This document shows, one piece after another, positions 1-8,792 of a DNA stretch of 64,000 bases (position 1 is its first letter; each line of letters begins with the position of its first letter). The notes under the pieces were generated by a model. That model saw nothing but the letters and a program-made list of their open reading frames with translations, was not told the origin of the DNA and did not search any database. Source of the DNA: Bernardetia sp. (lineage in GTDB: Bacteria > Bacteroidota > Bacteroidia > Cytophagales > Bernardetiaceae); the NCBI GenBank assembly GCA_020630575.1, contig JAHDBD010000002.1, forward strand, positions 220,954 through 284,953. The letters are read 5' to 3'. The translations under genes and the position numbers were made by a program.

Positions 1-665
1 CCACGAGTACGAGGGCGACGACCGTGCCAACGCTTACGACCAGCTTTACCCATAATAACATTCATATGGTCACCATTAGATACTGTACCAACAGTAGCAT
101 AACATGTACCTAGAATCATGCGAGTTTCACCAGAAGGAAGTCTAAGAATAGCATATTTGCCATCACGAGCTACCAATTGAGCATAAGCTCCAGCACTACG
201 AGCAAGGCTTGCACCTTGACCAGGTTTCATTTCAATACAATGTACGATTGTACCTAAAGGCATAACACCAAGAGGAAGACAGTTTCCTACATCAGGAGAA
301 GCACCTTCTCCAGACATAACAGTCTGACCTACTTTGATTCCTTGAGGCGCAATCATATACGCTTTTGCACCGTCTGCATAAAAAAGCAGAGCGATACGAG
401 CCGTACGGATTGGGTCATATTCAATAGACTTAACCGTTGCAGGCACACCGTGCTTTAAACGTTTGAAGTCTATGATACGGTAGCGTTTTTTGTGTCCACC
501 ACCACGTTGACGAATTGTCATTTTCCCTGATCCGTTACGACCACCTGTCCTTTTCCAAGGAGCAAGTAAAGACTTCTCAGGAGTGCTTGTCGTAATTTCC
601 TCAAATGTAGGAGCAATACGAAAACGCTGACCTGGAGTCATTGGTTTTAACTTTTTAACAGCCAT
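1..665 (-). CDS. rplB: 50S ribosomal protein L2, C-terminus cut by window edge
   Basis: L2 binds 23S rRNA and supports the peptidyl-transferase centre. The reading frame starts at the ATG on 663-665 ([14 protein letters not shown]) and stays open to base 1, giving about 221 of the usual ~275 residues. Typical L2 stretches are visible: the GGGHKKRYR segment, [35 protein letters not shown] and, near the edge, [13 protein letters not shown]. The C-terminal histidine-containing tail lies outside the window. It is the last visible gene of the minus-strand cluster rplC-rplD-rplW-rplB. It is separated from rplW by 519 non-coding bases, much longer than is usual in this operon, so it may have its own promoter; I saw no clear one. 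Confidence 0.97.
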   Translation of the reverse strand, partial: MAVKKLKPMTPGQRFRIAPTFEEITTSTPEKSLLAPWKRTGGRNGSGKMTIRQRGGGHKKRYRIIDFKRLKHGVPATVKSIEYDPIRTARIALLFYADGAKAYMIAPQGIKVGQTVMSGEGASPDVGNCLPLGVMPLGTIVHCIEMKPGQGASLARSAGAYAQLVARDGKYAILRLPSGETRMILGTCYATVGTVSNGDHMNVIMGKAGRKRWHGRRPRTR

Positions 666-1184
666 GTTGATTTTGATTAAACGAAAAAGGCTTTGCAGCA
701 CAATAATAATCAGTTACCAGTTATCAGTAATCAGTTAAATTAACTGCTTGGCAGTTTTTGATAACTTTCTATTACTTTGAATACGAGTATTCTTGACAAA
801 TGAATAAGCGTTTTTCTGCGCTATTACTGCTACTTTTTCGTGGTTTCTTCTATAAGAAACAGTACAACTAAAATGGAAAAAAAAGAGAACTAGCCTTGAC
901 ACTATTTCAGGAAAATTGTGAATTGTTAGTTATGAATTATAAATGTAATACAACATCTACTGGCTCATAACTTATTCTATTTCCTTTACTAAACAACTCT
1001 ATAATTAATATATTAAAAGAATAAACTTAGTAGTGTTCTCTTACAGAATAAAAAAAGAAACTTTTTTGAATGGTAAATTGTAAATTATTAAGGGTTAATA
1101 AATACATATTAAACTACTAATGAAAGTAGTTTAATATGTATTTTAATTTCGTTTATAATTTACAATTAATAATTTACCATTTTT
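666..1184. other. Long non-coding spacer between rplW and rplB with heptamer repeats and stem-loops
   Basis: No ORF of credible coding character is present. The spacer holds heptamer-periodic low-complexity DNA (711-738, units such as CAGTTAC CAGTTAT; 913-945), a small inverted repeat GTTTCTT/AAGAAAC near 843-860 and the strong stem-loop annotated at 1100-1143. Copies of GGTAAATT-type sequence flank that stem-loop at 1070-1090 and 1151-1180. An untranslated region this long inside the S10 cluster is unusual. Confidence 0.7.
1100..1143. repeat. 19-bp perfect inverted repeat downstream of rplW
   Basis: Arms 1100-1118 and 1125-1143 are exact reverse complements around the 6-nt loop AATGAA. The stem lies about 40 bases past the rplW stop codon. 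It is AT-rich and has no clear U-tract on the minus strand, so it could be a weak terminator, an mRNA-processing or stabilising structure, or a dispersed palindrome. The flanking 1070-1090 and 1151-1180 segments are also partly complementary and would lengthen the structure. Confidence 0.75.
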
Positions 1185-1490
1185 TTAGTTTTCTTCAGTA
1201 TCAAATATATCAATTGTGCTTCCTTCTGCAAGTTGCACAAATGCTTTTTTATAAGTCGAAGTATGACCTTTAGTAATTGCAGTTTTTAAGTAGCGAAATT
1301 TCGGCTTACCGAAAATAATTGCTGTACGTACCTTAACAACTTTAGCATCTTGGTCTTCATACATTTTCTCAACAGCAGTTTTGATTTCTGCCTTTGTAGC
1401 TTTTTTGTCTACAATGAAAACATATACACCATTTTCGTTCATTGCTGTTGCTTTCTCGGTAATTACAGGCTTCTTTAAAATAGTTTTCAT
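1185..1490 (-). CDS. rplW: 50S ribosomal protein L23
   Basis: L23 lies at the exit of the ribosomal tunnel and docks trigger factor and SRP. The 101-residue product has the usual length and the family's opening ILKKPVITEKATAMNE followed by YVFIVDKKATKAEIKTAVEKMY and VVKVRT. The start at 1490 gives the expected N-terminus. It sits 52 bases downstream of rplD on the minus strand in the canonical order rplC-rplD-rplW-rplB, so it is probably cotranscribed with them, although the next spacer is 519 bases. Confidence 0.97.
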   Translation of the reverse strand: MKTILKKPVITEKATAMNENGVYVFIVDKKATKAEIKTAVEKMYEDQDAKVVKVRTAIIFGKPKFRYLKTAITKGHTSTYKKAFVQLAEGSTIDIFDTEEN

Positions 1491-1542
1491 ATTTCTTTTT
1501 GTATAATCTATTAAAAATAACTTTTTAAAAAGTTGTAATAAT

Positions 1543-2169
1543 TTAGTTAGCTTCAGCTTGAATTACTTCTAATGCACCTTCTGCAAGTACAATCACATCA
1601 CTGTTCATGATATGGTAGGTATGTAATTGATTAGCTGGCAAAACTTTAGTTTTAGGCAAGTTGCGAGCCGAACGATATACTACATCGTTTTGTTCTCCTG
1701 TTACAACTAGCACTTTTTTACCTGAAAGATTCAAGTTATTAAGTAATGAAATAAACTCTTTTGTTTTTGGAGTATCCATTACTAGATTTTCCATAACAGT
1801 GATAGCTTCTGCTTTTGCTTTGTGAGAAAGAGCAGAACGACGAGCTAATTGTTTTACTTTACGGTTCAATTTGAAGCCATAATCACGTGGCTCTGGTCCA
1901 AAGATACGACCACCACCTACAAATACAGGAGACTTGATACTACCTGCACGTGCGCCTCCAGTTCCCTTTTGGCGTTTGATTTTACGAGTAGAACCTGACA
2001 CTATACCTCTGTGTTTAGAAGAGTGCGTTCCCTGACGTTGGTTAGCTAAATATTGCTTAACGTCTAGGTAAATAGCATGGTCATTTGGTTCGATGGCAAA
2101 TACTGCATCTGATAATGTAGCGTTTTTGCCGATTTCTTTTCCTTCTTTATTTAAGATAGGTAATTCCAT
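1543..2169 (-). CDS. rplD: 50S ribosomal protein L4
   Basis: L4 is a primary 23S rRNA binder with a tunnel-lining loop. I place the start at the ATG on 2167-2169 (MELPILNKEG), giving 208 residues. The frame is open to an upstream ATG at 2220, but the 17 extra residues are encoded by the palindromic element at 2192-2214 and do not look like L4. The rRNA-binding loop GSTRKIKRQKGTGGARAGS with the following GGGRIFGPEPRDYGF is intact. In some bacteria L4 represses the S10 operon; no recognisable L4 leader can be asserted here. Confidence 0.96.
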   Translation of the reverse strand: MELPILNKEGKEIGKNATLSDAVFAIEPNDHAIYLDVKQYLANQRQGTHSSKHRGIVSGSTRKIKRQKGTGGARAGSIKSPVFVGGGRIFGPEPRDYGFKLNRKVKQLARRSALSHKAKAEAITVMENLVMDTPKTKEFISLLNNLNLSGKKVLVVTGEQNDVVYRSARNLPKTKVLPANQLHTYHIMNSDVIVLAEGALEVIQAEAN

Positions 2170-2191
2170 AATGATATTTCGTTTTTTGTTA

Positions 2192-2214
2192 TTGTTGGTA
2201 TTAGATACCAACAA
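2192..2214. repeat. Palindromic repeat copy A in the rplD leader
   Basis: The arms TTGTTGGTAT (2192-2201) and ATACCAACAA (2205-2214) are perfectly complementary around TAG. On the minus strand the copy reads CTTGCCGTTGTTGGTATC at its 5' end, matching other copies of the dispersed element at 13357-13415 and 22268-22298. It lies about 25 bases upstream of the rplD ATG, inside the transcript leader. Confidence 0.7.
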
Positions 2215-2322
2215 CGGCAAGATTGGAATGAAAGTAATCTAAAAGTAAATTCCGAACTAATGTTCAGATAAATTCCAAGTTAAAATTAGAAGTGAATTAA
2301 GTATTAATCCAGTATCTAAAAA

Positions 2323-2958
2323 TTAACGTTGAATAAGAATAGTAGAATTGTTTGCACCTGGAATTGCACCTGAAACGACAATAAGATTTGCCTCAGGCAT
2401 AATTTTTTCTACACGCAAGTTTTTCACTTTCACACGATTACCACCCATACGCCCAGCCATACGCATACCTTTGAATACACGAGAAGGATAAGAAGAAGCA
2501 CCAATTGAACCTGGAGCACGTAAACGGTTATGCTGACCGTGAGTAGCTTGACCTACACCACCGAAGTTATAACGTTTAACTACACCTTGAAAACCTTTAC
2601 CTTTAGAAGTTCCAACAACATCTACAAATTGACCTTCTTCGAAAAGATCTGTAATGTTTAATTCTTGACCTACTTCGTATTTTGCTTCAGCTTCTAAGCC
2701 CATGTTGCGAAATTCTACAAGAGTACGCTTAGGAGTAGTACCTGATTTTTTGAAGTGTCCTTGAAGTGGCTTAGGAGTATTTTTTTCTTTGCGCTCTCCA
2801 AAACCCATTTGTACGGCACGATAACCGTCTGTATCTTCAGTCTTGACTTGTGTAACTACACAAGGACCAGCTTGTATTACTGTGCATGCGACACTGCGTC
2901 CATCGGCATCAAACAAACTAGTCATTCCGATTTTTTTACCAATTAAACCTATCGGCAT
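2323..2958 (-). CDS. rplC: 50S ribosomal protein L3
   Basis: L3 initiates 50S assembly. The 211-residue protein opens with [20 protein letters not shown] and carries the conserved [20 protein letters not shown] and [22 protein letters not shown] segments, where the methylatable Gln region lies, then [15 protein letters not shown]. Length is normal. It is the first gene of the cluster here: in most bacteria rpsJ precedes it, but the 889 bases upstream hold no rpsJ. A Bacteroidota-type promoter candidate lies near 3146-3177, which would give a leader of roughly 180 bases. Confidence 0.97.
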   Translation of the reverse strand: MPIGLIGKKIGMTSLFDADGRSVACTVIQAGPCVVTQVKTEDTDGYRAVQMGFGERKEKNTPKPLQGHFKKSGTTPKRTLVEFRNMGLEAEAKYEVGQELNITDLFEEGQFVDVVGTSKGKGFQGVVKRYNFGGVGQATHGQHNRLRAPGSIGASSYPSRVFKGMRMAGRMGGNRVKVKNLRVEKIMPEANLIVVSGAIPGANNSTILIQR

Positions 2959-3847
2959 TATACTGGAATTTAATTATTAGTCGAAGTCATAAAAGTGTAA
3001 ATCATTTTTTTCAAAATTCATTTCCCAAAATTTACTTTTATACCTCTAAATTTGAATAGTTGAAGGAAAGAAGAGTCTTTTGAGTATCAGCATTTTATAA
3101 GCAAAAACACTAACTAAAAAGCATAGTCTTCCTATATTTGGGAGTGCAAAAATACTAACTCTTTAATTAACAAGCAACTAATAACCTAAAAAACATGTAA
3201 AATATTGATTTATTTTTCATAAATGACTGTAAAACAAACTAAATTATCAAGATACTGATAGATCAAAAAGTATTAAAGTCAATAATTAAAACTAAAAGTC
3301 AAGAATAGTATATTCAATCAGAATCGGTTCTAAATCTCAATAAGTAACTAGACGAAAACAAAACCTATCGAAGAAAAGATTTAGACAGTGAAAATTATAA
3401 ACTATCAAAACACCTTTGAGATGTCATACAAACTTTCGTAGCCTAATAAATAATTTTATCTAGAAAATTATCTTTCATAATCTTAGCAGTAATAGCCTCA
3501 ACTAAATATGTTGGCATTTGTATTAAAAAATGACATAAATATTACCTAGTATATTTTTTTTAGACTAAACCTCCTTTTTTTTAGTTAAAAACCGTAAATT
3601 TGGTAAAAATATTGTTGTACTTTATTAAGATTCTATTCTACCTCAAATATCCCTTAAATACAAATTACATTCAGTAATAGTCTAACAATTAATATAGTTA
3701 AAGTCATTTTTTGCTATTAAATTATTGGATGATAATTATTTCGATTACAATTCTCTATGTCAGTATTTTCTTGAAAGAACAGAATAACCCTTTATTGAAT
3801 ACAACCCTGCTATGAAATTATTATAATTACCCTTATTTATAAAAAAT
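2959..3847. other. 889-base intergenic region, divergent promoters, no rpsJ
   Basis: This region separates rplC (minus) from the secreted protein gene (plus). Both strands are full of stop codons; neither rpsJ, a tRNA nor any other recognisable gene is present. It contains a promoter candidate for rplC at 3146-3177 and a weak TAnnTTTG match on the plus strand (TAAATTTG, 3595-3602). The rest is AT-rich sequence in which I see no structure. Confidence 0.65.
3146..3177 (-). promoter_or_regulatory. Candidate Bacteroidota promoter for the rplC cluster
   Basis: On the minus strand the -33 triplet TTG (3177-3175) is followed after 20 bases by TATTTTTGC (3154-3146), fitting the Bacteroidota consensus TTTG-N19..21-TAnnTTTG. 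Transcription would start near 3140 and leave a leader of about 180 bases before the rplC ATG at 2958. No transcript data support it. Confidence 0.5.
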
Positions 3848-6800
3848 ATGAAAGCTCCTCCAATAGTATATAAAAATATTCTTGTTATTTCCTTTTTTTT
3901 ACTGTTAATAAATATTTCTGTTTCACAAGCTCAAACAGATACACGTTTTTGGTTTGCTGCTCCTAGTGTTAGTCAGTCGCATGGAGATCGTCCTATTCGG
4001 ATTGTGGTATCTGCTTTTGATGTTGATGCAGTTGTAACGGTTACACAACCTTCTAACTTAGCTTTTCCCACTTATATAGTAAATGTTCCAGCCAACACTT
4101 CTCAAACCATAGATATTACAGGTAGTATAAATTTAGTAGAAACTCCTTTTTCTGATGGTGGTACACCTGTTCGTATAAGTAGTACAGGTTTATTAGTAGA
4201 ATCTACAGCTAAGATTACAGCTTATTATGAAGTAAATAATAATACGAATAATGATATTTTTGCTTTAAAAGGTAGAAATGGACTAGGAAACGACTTTTAT
4301 GTTCCTTTTCAAAATACGTGGAATCATCAACAAAACTTGGCTGATAGAGGTAGAAGTGGTTTTGTGATAGTAGCTACTGAAGATAATACGTTAGTAACTG
4401 TAACCCCTACAAGAGTATTAGAAGGAGGACAGGCAGCTAATGCCCCTTTTACTTTTACTCTTAATAGAGGAGAAACCTATACAGGCACTGTTTTTCAGCC
4501 TTTAGCAACAGGTTTTCCTTCAGGTTCACGTATTCAATCTGACAAACCTGTGGCAGTCACAAAGTTTAGTGATTCTATAAATAGTGGAGCAGGAGGCTGT
4601 TATGATTTAGCAGGTGATCAGCTTGTTCCAGTCAATATAGTAGGAACTGAATATGTAGTTTTGAGAGGACGATTGGGAGTGGGTAGTGGAACACCTGCTG
4701 GTAATCCTGAATTAGCTGTTGTTACAGCAACTCAAAACGGGACTACTGTTTCTGTTAATGGGACTCTTGTTGCTACAATTAATGCAGGGCAAAGTTATAC
4801 ACATACACTACCAACAGCAGGACAACGAGTTTTCATACAAACAAGTTTACCTGCTTATGTAGGACATTATGCTGGATATGGGTGTGAAACTGGTTTTGCT
4901 ATTCTCCCTCCTGTAAACTGTACAGGTTCATTAACAACAAGAATTGTACGTTCTACAACTGAAAACTTTACGATTAATTTAATGACTAGAGGTACTCCAG
5001 TAGGTAGCAACTTCGATTTTACAAATAACTTTACTATTAGAGTTAATGGTGCTATATTATTTCAGCCAACAGCATTAGGTGGGCCTGCTTTCCCTGCTAC
5101 TTTTACTCAAATAGGTGCAAGTAATTATTATGGAACACAATACACCTTTAACACAACTCAAGTACCTGCAGGAGCAGTAGTAACATTAGAAAGTACCACA
5201 GTAACGGCTGGTACTGATGAAGCTGGTTTATTTCATTTAGGATTTGTAAATGGTGGGGCAGATACAGGAACACGCTACGGATATTTTTCTGACTTTAGAA
5301 CTTTAGATTTAGGAGCAGATATAAATATTAATTATGGTACTGATGCTACGGTAACAGCAGATATACAGGCTACTAATTTTACATGGTATAGTGATGGTGT
5401 ACTTGTTCAAAGTGGAGCAAGTAACAGTTATACAGTTATTGATATTCAACGTAGACAAATAATACGAGTAGAAGCTACAGTAGGAGATTGTGTTCTTAGT
5501 GATGAAATTTGTGTTGGTACACTTGAATATGTTTGGGATGGTAGAGACAACCCCGCATTGGGAGTGGATCATCCACCAAACTGGAGTACTCCTTGTGGTG
5601 TTTCAGGAATACCAGACTGTACTATAGATATTATTATTCCTCCTACTCCTATTGCATTTTCTACTCTGACTGTTGGAAGCACTCAAACTTTGAATGTACG
5701 CAATATTACTATATTAGATGGTGGAAATCTAAATGTAGCTACTGGAGGACAAGTAAATGTATGTGGAAACATGATACACGATGGCAATATGAGTATGCAA
5801 CCTAACTCTACTTTCAGATTTGTAGGAACAGGCAGACAAGACTACTCAAAAGCACTTAGTGGGAATGGAGAGTTTGAAAACTTATTTATTGATAATACAA
5901 TCGGAACTTCTACATTTAATAATGTTGCTGGTGTTACTCTACTTTCTTCTAGCAATCAAGATTTGACTGTAAGTGCTACAGGAACATTAAATTTTGTACA
6001 AGGCTATATTATTCCTGAAGGATTTCCAACTACTAATGGTGTAGATATTTCTCGTTCTGTTATTGTAAATAATCCAAACCCTAATGCAATTACTGGGTTT
6101 ACTACTACTGCTACAGGTACTACTCTTCCAACTGATTATTTTGTAGCAGGAAAATTAAATAGAGCCAAAAATGCAACAGGTAATTATTCTTTCCCTGTTG
6201 GATTAGCCTTGCAAGAACCTTCTACAATTTTGCCAGAAGCCAATAAAAATGGCGCAATGCCTGCTGAATTCGAAAACTCAGATTGGCAGACAGCTACGTA
6301 TGGAGGAATGACTTGTAACCCAAATCCAAATGGTGTTTTAACAATGACAGAAAATGCTGAATATGTAAATTTTGGAGCTAATACAGGAAATATAGGAGTG
6401 GCAGGAAACAATTCTCGTACAGTAGAAATATGGGCAAATGTGACCAACTTTAATGGCGCAGGTTTATTTCAATTTGGAAATAGCACAGGAACTAATAATT
6501 CGCAAGATTTTGCTTTAGTGACAGGAACAACCAATAATTCATGGTTTATTCGTTTAAATAATGGATTTGACTTAGAGCTTATCAATTTACCAAATAGTTT
6601 GAATAACTGGCATCACTATGCTCTGACTTACGATGAAATAAGTCAACAAGTAACATTTTATTATGATGGATTACGTATTCGTACCTACGACTTACCTGCA
6701 CCTTTAAATACAATTTTGACAAGTGGATTTATAGGGCGTTGGAGTGGTAGTAATACATTAGCTCTTAGAGGACAAGTTGATGAGTTAAAAGTTTGGAGTG

Positions 6801-7981
6801 AAACACGTACAGAAGCACAAATACAAGCCTCATTTAGTCAGGGTTGTGCTGCTAATGCGTTGCAATGCCCGCAAGCAAATAACTTGAGAGCTTACTACAA
6901 CTTCGAAGATGCAAATATAAATGGAGCTGCCATTAGAACAATTCAATCACGTACAATACAATGTCCAGACCCAACTTTTACTTATCAAAGAGCTGATGCC
7001 AATTTCAATGTCTCCAATACAGTAGATAATGTTACAGCTTATTTTAAGCAATTTACTAATTTACCAAGTCCAGTTACAGGACAAACTAATATTTGTGGTG
7101 TTGACTTTGATACAGATCCAGCTTTGGATAATGGTTTTTGGGATTTCTCTTCTTTTGATGCTACTAATAATCCTGTTCCAGTAAATGCAGCCTATCAAAT
7201 GTATTTATTTAACCGAGATTATGGAAATTTTGTAGGAGCTTCTACAACTGTTATGCAGCTTGATGAAACTGAAAATCCTTTTGCTGTAAATCCACCTTGG
7301 ACTATTCCTGATGGATTATGTATAACTAATATTCCACAGTTTACTTCAAGAACTGGCTTTATAGGAAACATGGGCTTTTTTGCAACAGCTCAATCACAAG
7401 ATATTACACTTCTTCCTATCGAACTTTTGTTTATATCAGCCAAACCAACCGAAAATGCTATTTTGGTAGAATGGGCAACTTTACAAGAAAAAGATAATTA
7501 TGGATTTGAAGTATTTAGAGCTGAAGAAGACGGAGATTTTGTCAAAATTGGTTTTATGGCTAGTAAAAAACAAGGACAATCAAGACAAGATTATCAATTT
7601 TTAGATGTAGAGGTAAGACCTAATGTAACCTATTATTACAAACTAAAACAGATAGATAATAATGGTAAGTTTACCTTTACAAAAATAGTTTCTGCTACAC
7701 TTTCTGATAGTGATTTTACAGAACAACAAACCAATACAATTTATCCAAATCCAACTGATGATGAGTTTACGCTTTCTTTGCAAGGGAAAGAGTTTAGAAA
7801 TGGAGAAGAAGTAGAAATAATACTCATCAATGCGATTGGAGAAGAACTAGAAAGAAGAACTATCAATACTCAAATTAATAACCGTCTGACATTTAGACTG
7901 GGACGTTATCCAAATGGTATGTATTTATTAAAAATAGTTAGTCAAAGCTCTTCTACTATAATGAAAGTAGTTAAGGAATAG
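3848..7981 (+). CDS. T9SS-secreted surface protein with IgGFc-binding-like N-domain and LamG-like domain
   Basis: A 1377-residue secreted protein of unknown target. Residues 1-29 form a signal peptide ending SQAQ. Residues ~30-360 resemble the IgGFc-binding-protein N-terminal domain (FWFAAPSVSQSHGDRPIRI, later PVAVTKFSDS and GDQLVPV). A beta-rich middle region contains WDGRDNPALG at ~560. A concanavalin A/LamG-like domain lies at ~850-1010 (WANVTNFNGAGLFQFG, LNNWHHYALTYDE). The last ~75 residues match a type A T9SS sorting domain: YPNPTDDEFTL, then NGMYLLKIV and a basic end. The protein should cross the outer membrane by T9SS and be anchored or released after removal of that tail. Single-gene unit; terminator at 8006-8041. 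Confidence 0.85.
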   Translation: MKAPPIVYKNILVISFFLLLINISVSQAQTDTRFWFAAPSVSQSHGDRPIRIVVSAFDVDAVVTVTQPSNLAFPTYIVNVPANTSQTIDITGSINLVETPFSDGGTPVRISSTGLLVESTAKITAYYEVNNNTNNDIFALKGRNGLGNDFYVPFQNTWNHQQNLADRGRSGFVIVATEDNTLVTVTPTRVLEGGQAANAPFTFTLNRGETYTGTVFQPLATGFPSGSRIQSDKPVAVTKFSDSINSGAGGCYDLAGDQLVPVNIVGTEYVVLRGRLGVGSGTPAGNPELAVVTATQNGTTVSVNGTLVATINAGQSYTHTLPTAGQRVFIQTSLPAYVGHYAGYGCETGFAILPPVNCTGSLTTRIVRSTTENFTINLMTRGTPVGSNFDFTNNFTIRVNGAILFQPTALGGPAFPATFTQIGASNYYGTQYTFNTTQVPAGAVVTLESTTVTAGTDEAGLFHLGFVNGGADTGTRYGYFSDFRTLDLGADININYGTDATVTADIQATNFTWYSDGVLVQSGASNSYTVIDIQRRQIIRVEATVGDCVLSDEICVGTLEYVWDGRDNPALGVDHPPNWSTPCGVSGIPDCTIDIIIPPTPIAFSTLTVGSTQTLNVRNITILDGGNLNVATGGQVNVCGNMIHDGNMSMQPNSTFRFVGTGRQDYSKALSGNGEFENLFIDNTIGTSTFNNVAGVTLLSSSNQDLTVSATGTLNFVQGYIIPEGFPTTNGVDISRSVIVNNPNPNAITGFTTTATGTTLPTDYFVAGKLNRAKNATGNYSFPVGLALQEPSTILPEANKNGAMPAEFENSDWQTATYGGMTCNPNPNGVLTMTENAEYVNFGANTGNIGVAGNNSRTVEIWANVTNFNGAGLFQFGNSTGTNNSQDFALVTGTTNNSWFIRLNNGFDLELINLPNSLNNWHHYALTYDEISQQVTFYYDGLRIRTYDLPAPLNTILTSGFIGRWSGSNTLALRGQVDELKVWSETRTEAQIQASFSQGCAANALQCPQANNLRAYYNFEDANINGAAIRTIQSRTIQCPDPTFTYQRADANFNVSNTVDNVTAYFKQFTNLPSPVTGQTNICGVDFDTDPALDNGFWDFSSFDATNNPVPVNAAYQMYLFNRDYGNFVGASTTVMQLDETENPFAVNPPWTIPDGLCITNIPQFTSRTGFIGNMGFFATAQSQDITLLPIELLFISAKPTENAILVEWATLQEKDNYGFEVFRAEEDGDFVKIGFMASKKQGQSRQDYQFLDVEVRPNVTYYYKLKQIDNNGKFTFTKIVSATLSDSDFTEQQTNTIYPNPTDDEFTLSLQGKEFRNGEEVEIILINAIGEELERRTINTQINNRLTFRLGRYPNGMYLLKIVSQSSSTIMKVVKE

Positions 7982-8005
7982 CAACGAGACCTATTTGTTA
8001 TACTC

Positions 8006-8041
8006 AAAAAGCCATTTCTATTTTATTAGAAATGGCTTTTT
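8006..8041. terminator. Bidirectional intrinsic terminator
   Basis: Perfect 15-bp arms AAAAAGCCATTTCTA (8006-8020) and 8027-8041 around a 6-nt loop, with A and T tracts on either side. It lies between the convergent stop codons of the secreted protein (7981) and the DtxR-family gene (8067) and would serve both. Confidence 0.9.
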
Positions 8042-8066
8042 AAGTATATTATAAGATAATTTTCTT

Positions 8067-8741
8067 TCATTTATGACACACACACAACTTTTCACAAACT
8101 ATTTTACTAAGAGTCTCTTCTCTTTTTGGGTTATTATCTTCTGACAAAAGAATTTTCATTGTCCCATCATATTTTTCTATTTCTAAGACTTCCAACTCTA
8201 AACCTAAGCTAATTTTTCGGCTATTAAGAAATTGCAAAAACTCTAGTGAAGATTCAGAAACAGCTATAATTTTAACTTTATCCTTTTCCTTACAATCACT
8301 TAGTTTTAATTCTGAATCCACTCTATTTTCTATTTGTCCTTCTTTATTGGGAATAGGTGAACCGTGTGGGTCAATGTTTGGATAGCCCAAAAGCTCGTCC
8401 ATTTTATCAAAGAAAATAGGTGATTTTATGTGTTCGATTTGCTCTGCAATAGCGTGAACTTTTTCCCAACCAAAACCCATTTTCTCTACTAAGAACATTT
8501 CTGTAAGTCGATGTTTTCTAACAATAAGGGCTGCCGTAGTTTTACCTTTTTCGGTTAGTTTTATAGGTTTATACTTTTCATAAATCACCAACTCTTTTTC
8601 GTGCAAACGCTTAATCATGCTGTTTGCTGTTGGCGTACTAACAGATAATTTTTTACTCAAATCGGATAAACTTATTTCATTTTCTTGAGAAGCAAGTTTG
8701 AAAAGAGCCTTTAAGTAATTTTCTTCTGTCTGTGAATTCAT
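8067..8741 (-). CDS. DtxR/MntR-family metal-dependent transcriptional repressor
   Basis: A 224-residue metalloregulator. Residues ~5-65 are a winged helix-turn-helix (SLSDLSKKLSVSTPTANSMIKRL as recognition region). The dimerisation and metal domain follows, with candidate ligands H77, E81, H96, E100, E103 and H104 in the spacing of MntR-type proteins. Residues ~150-220 look like the FeoA/SH3-like domain of longer members. It probably represses metal uptake genes in response to Mn(II) or Fe(II); which metal cannot be told. A 16-bp palindrome overlaps its probable -7 element, suggesting autoregulation. It is 51 bases from the next minus-strand gene and has a terminator behind it. Confidence 0.88.
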   Translation of the reverse strand: MNSQTEENYLKALFKLASQENEISLSDLSKKLSVSTPTANSMIKRLHEKELVIYEKYKPIKLTEKGKTTAALIVRKHRLTEMFLVEKMGFGWEKVHAIAEQIEHIKSPIFFDKMDELLGYPNIDPHGSPIPNKEGQIENRVDSELKLSDCKEKDKVKIIAVSESSLEFLQFLNSRKISLGLELEVLEIEKYDGTMKILLSEDNNPKREETLSKIVCEKLCVCHK

Positions 8742-8774
8742 TATTTCTTGATTTTGCTATTTAATTATTCAATT

Positions 8775-8791
8775 CAAAAATACGTATTTTT
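8775..8791 (-). promoter_or_regulatory. Candidate promoter -7 element overlapped by 16-bp palindrome (possible DtxR/MntR operator)
   Basis: AAAAATACGTATTTTT (8776-8791) is a perfect palindrome. Its minus-strand half continues as TATTTTTG (8782-8775), a perfect TAnnTTTG -7 box about 34 bases upstream of the regulator's ATG. No good -33 box is seen. A palindrome on a -7 element next to a DtxR-family gene fits an autoregulatory operator, but this is inference. Confidence 0.45.
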
Positions 8792-8792
8792 A

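Noticed and set aside
2170..2220. Upstream extension of L4 (start at 2220)
   Set aside because: The extra residues are encoded by the palindromic repeat; L4 proteins begin near MELPILN.
2959..3847. Search for rpsJ or a tRNA in the gap before rplC
   Set aside because: No S10-like reading frame and no T-loop-like or cloverleaf sequence were found.
5309..5572. Antisense frame in the secreted protein gene
   Set aside because: Cys/Ser/Tyr-rich shadow of the Asn/Thr-rich repeat-bearing coding strand; the same applies to antisense frames at 58365-61064 and 62841-63967.
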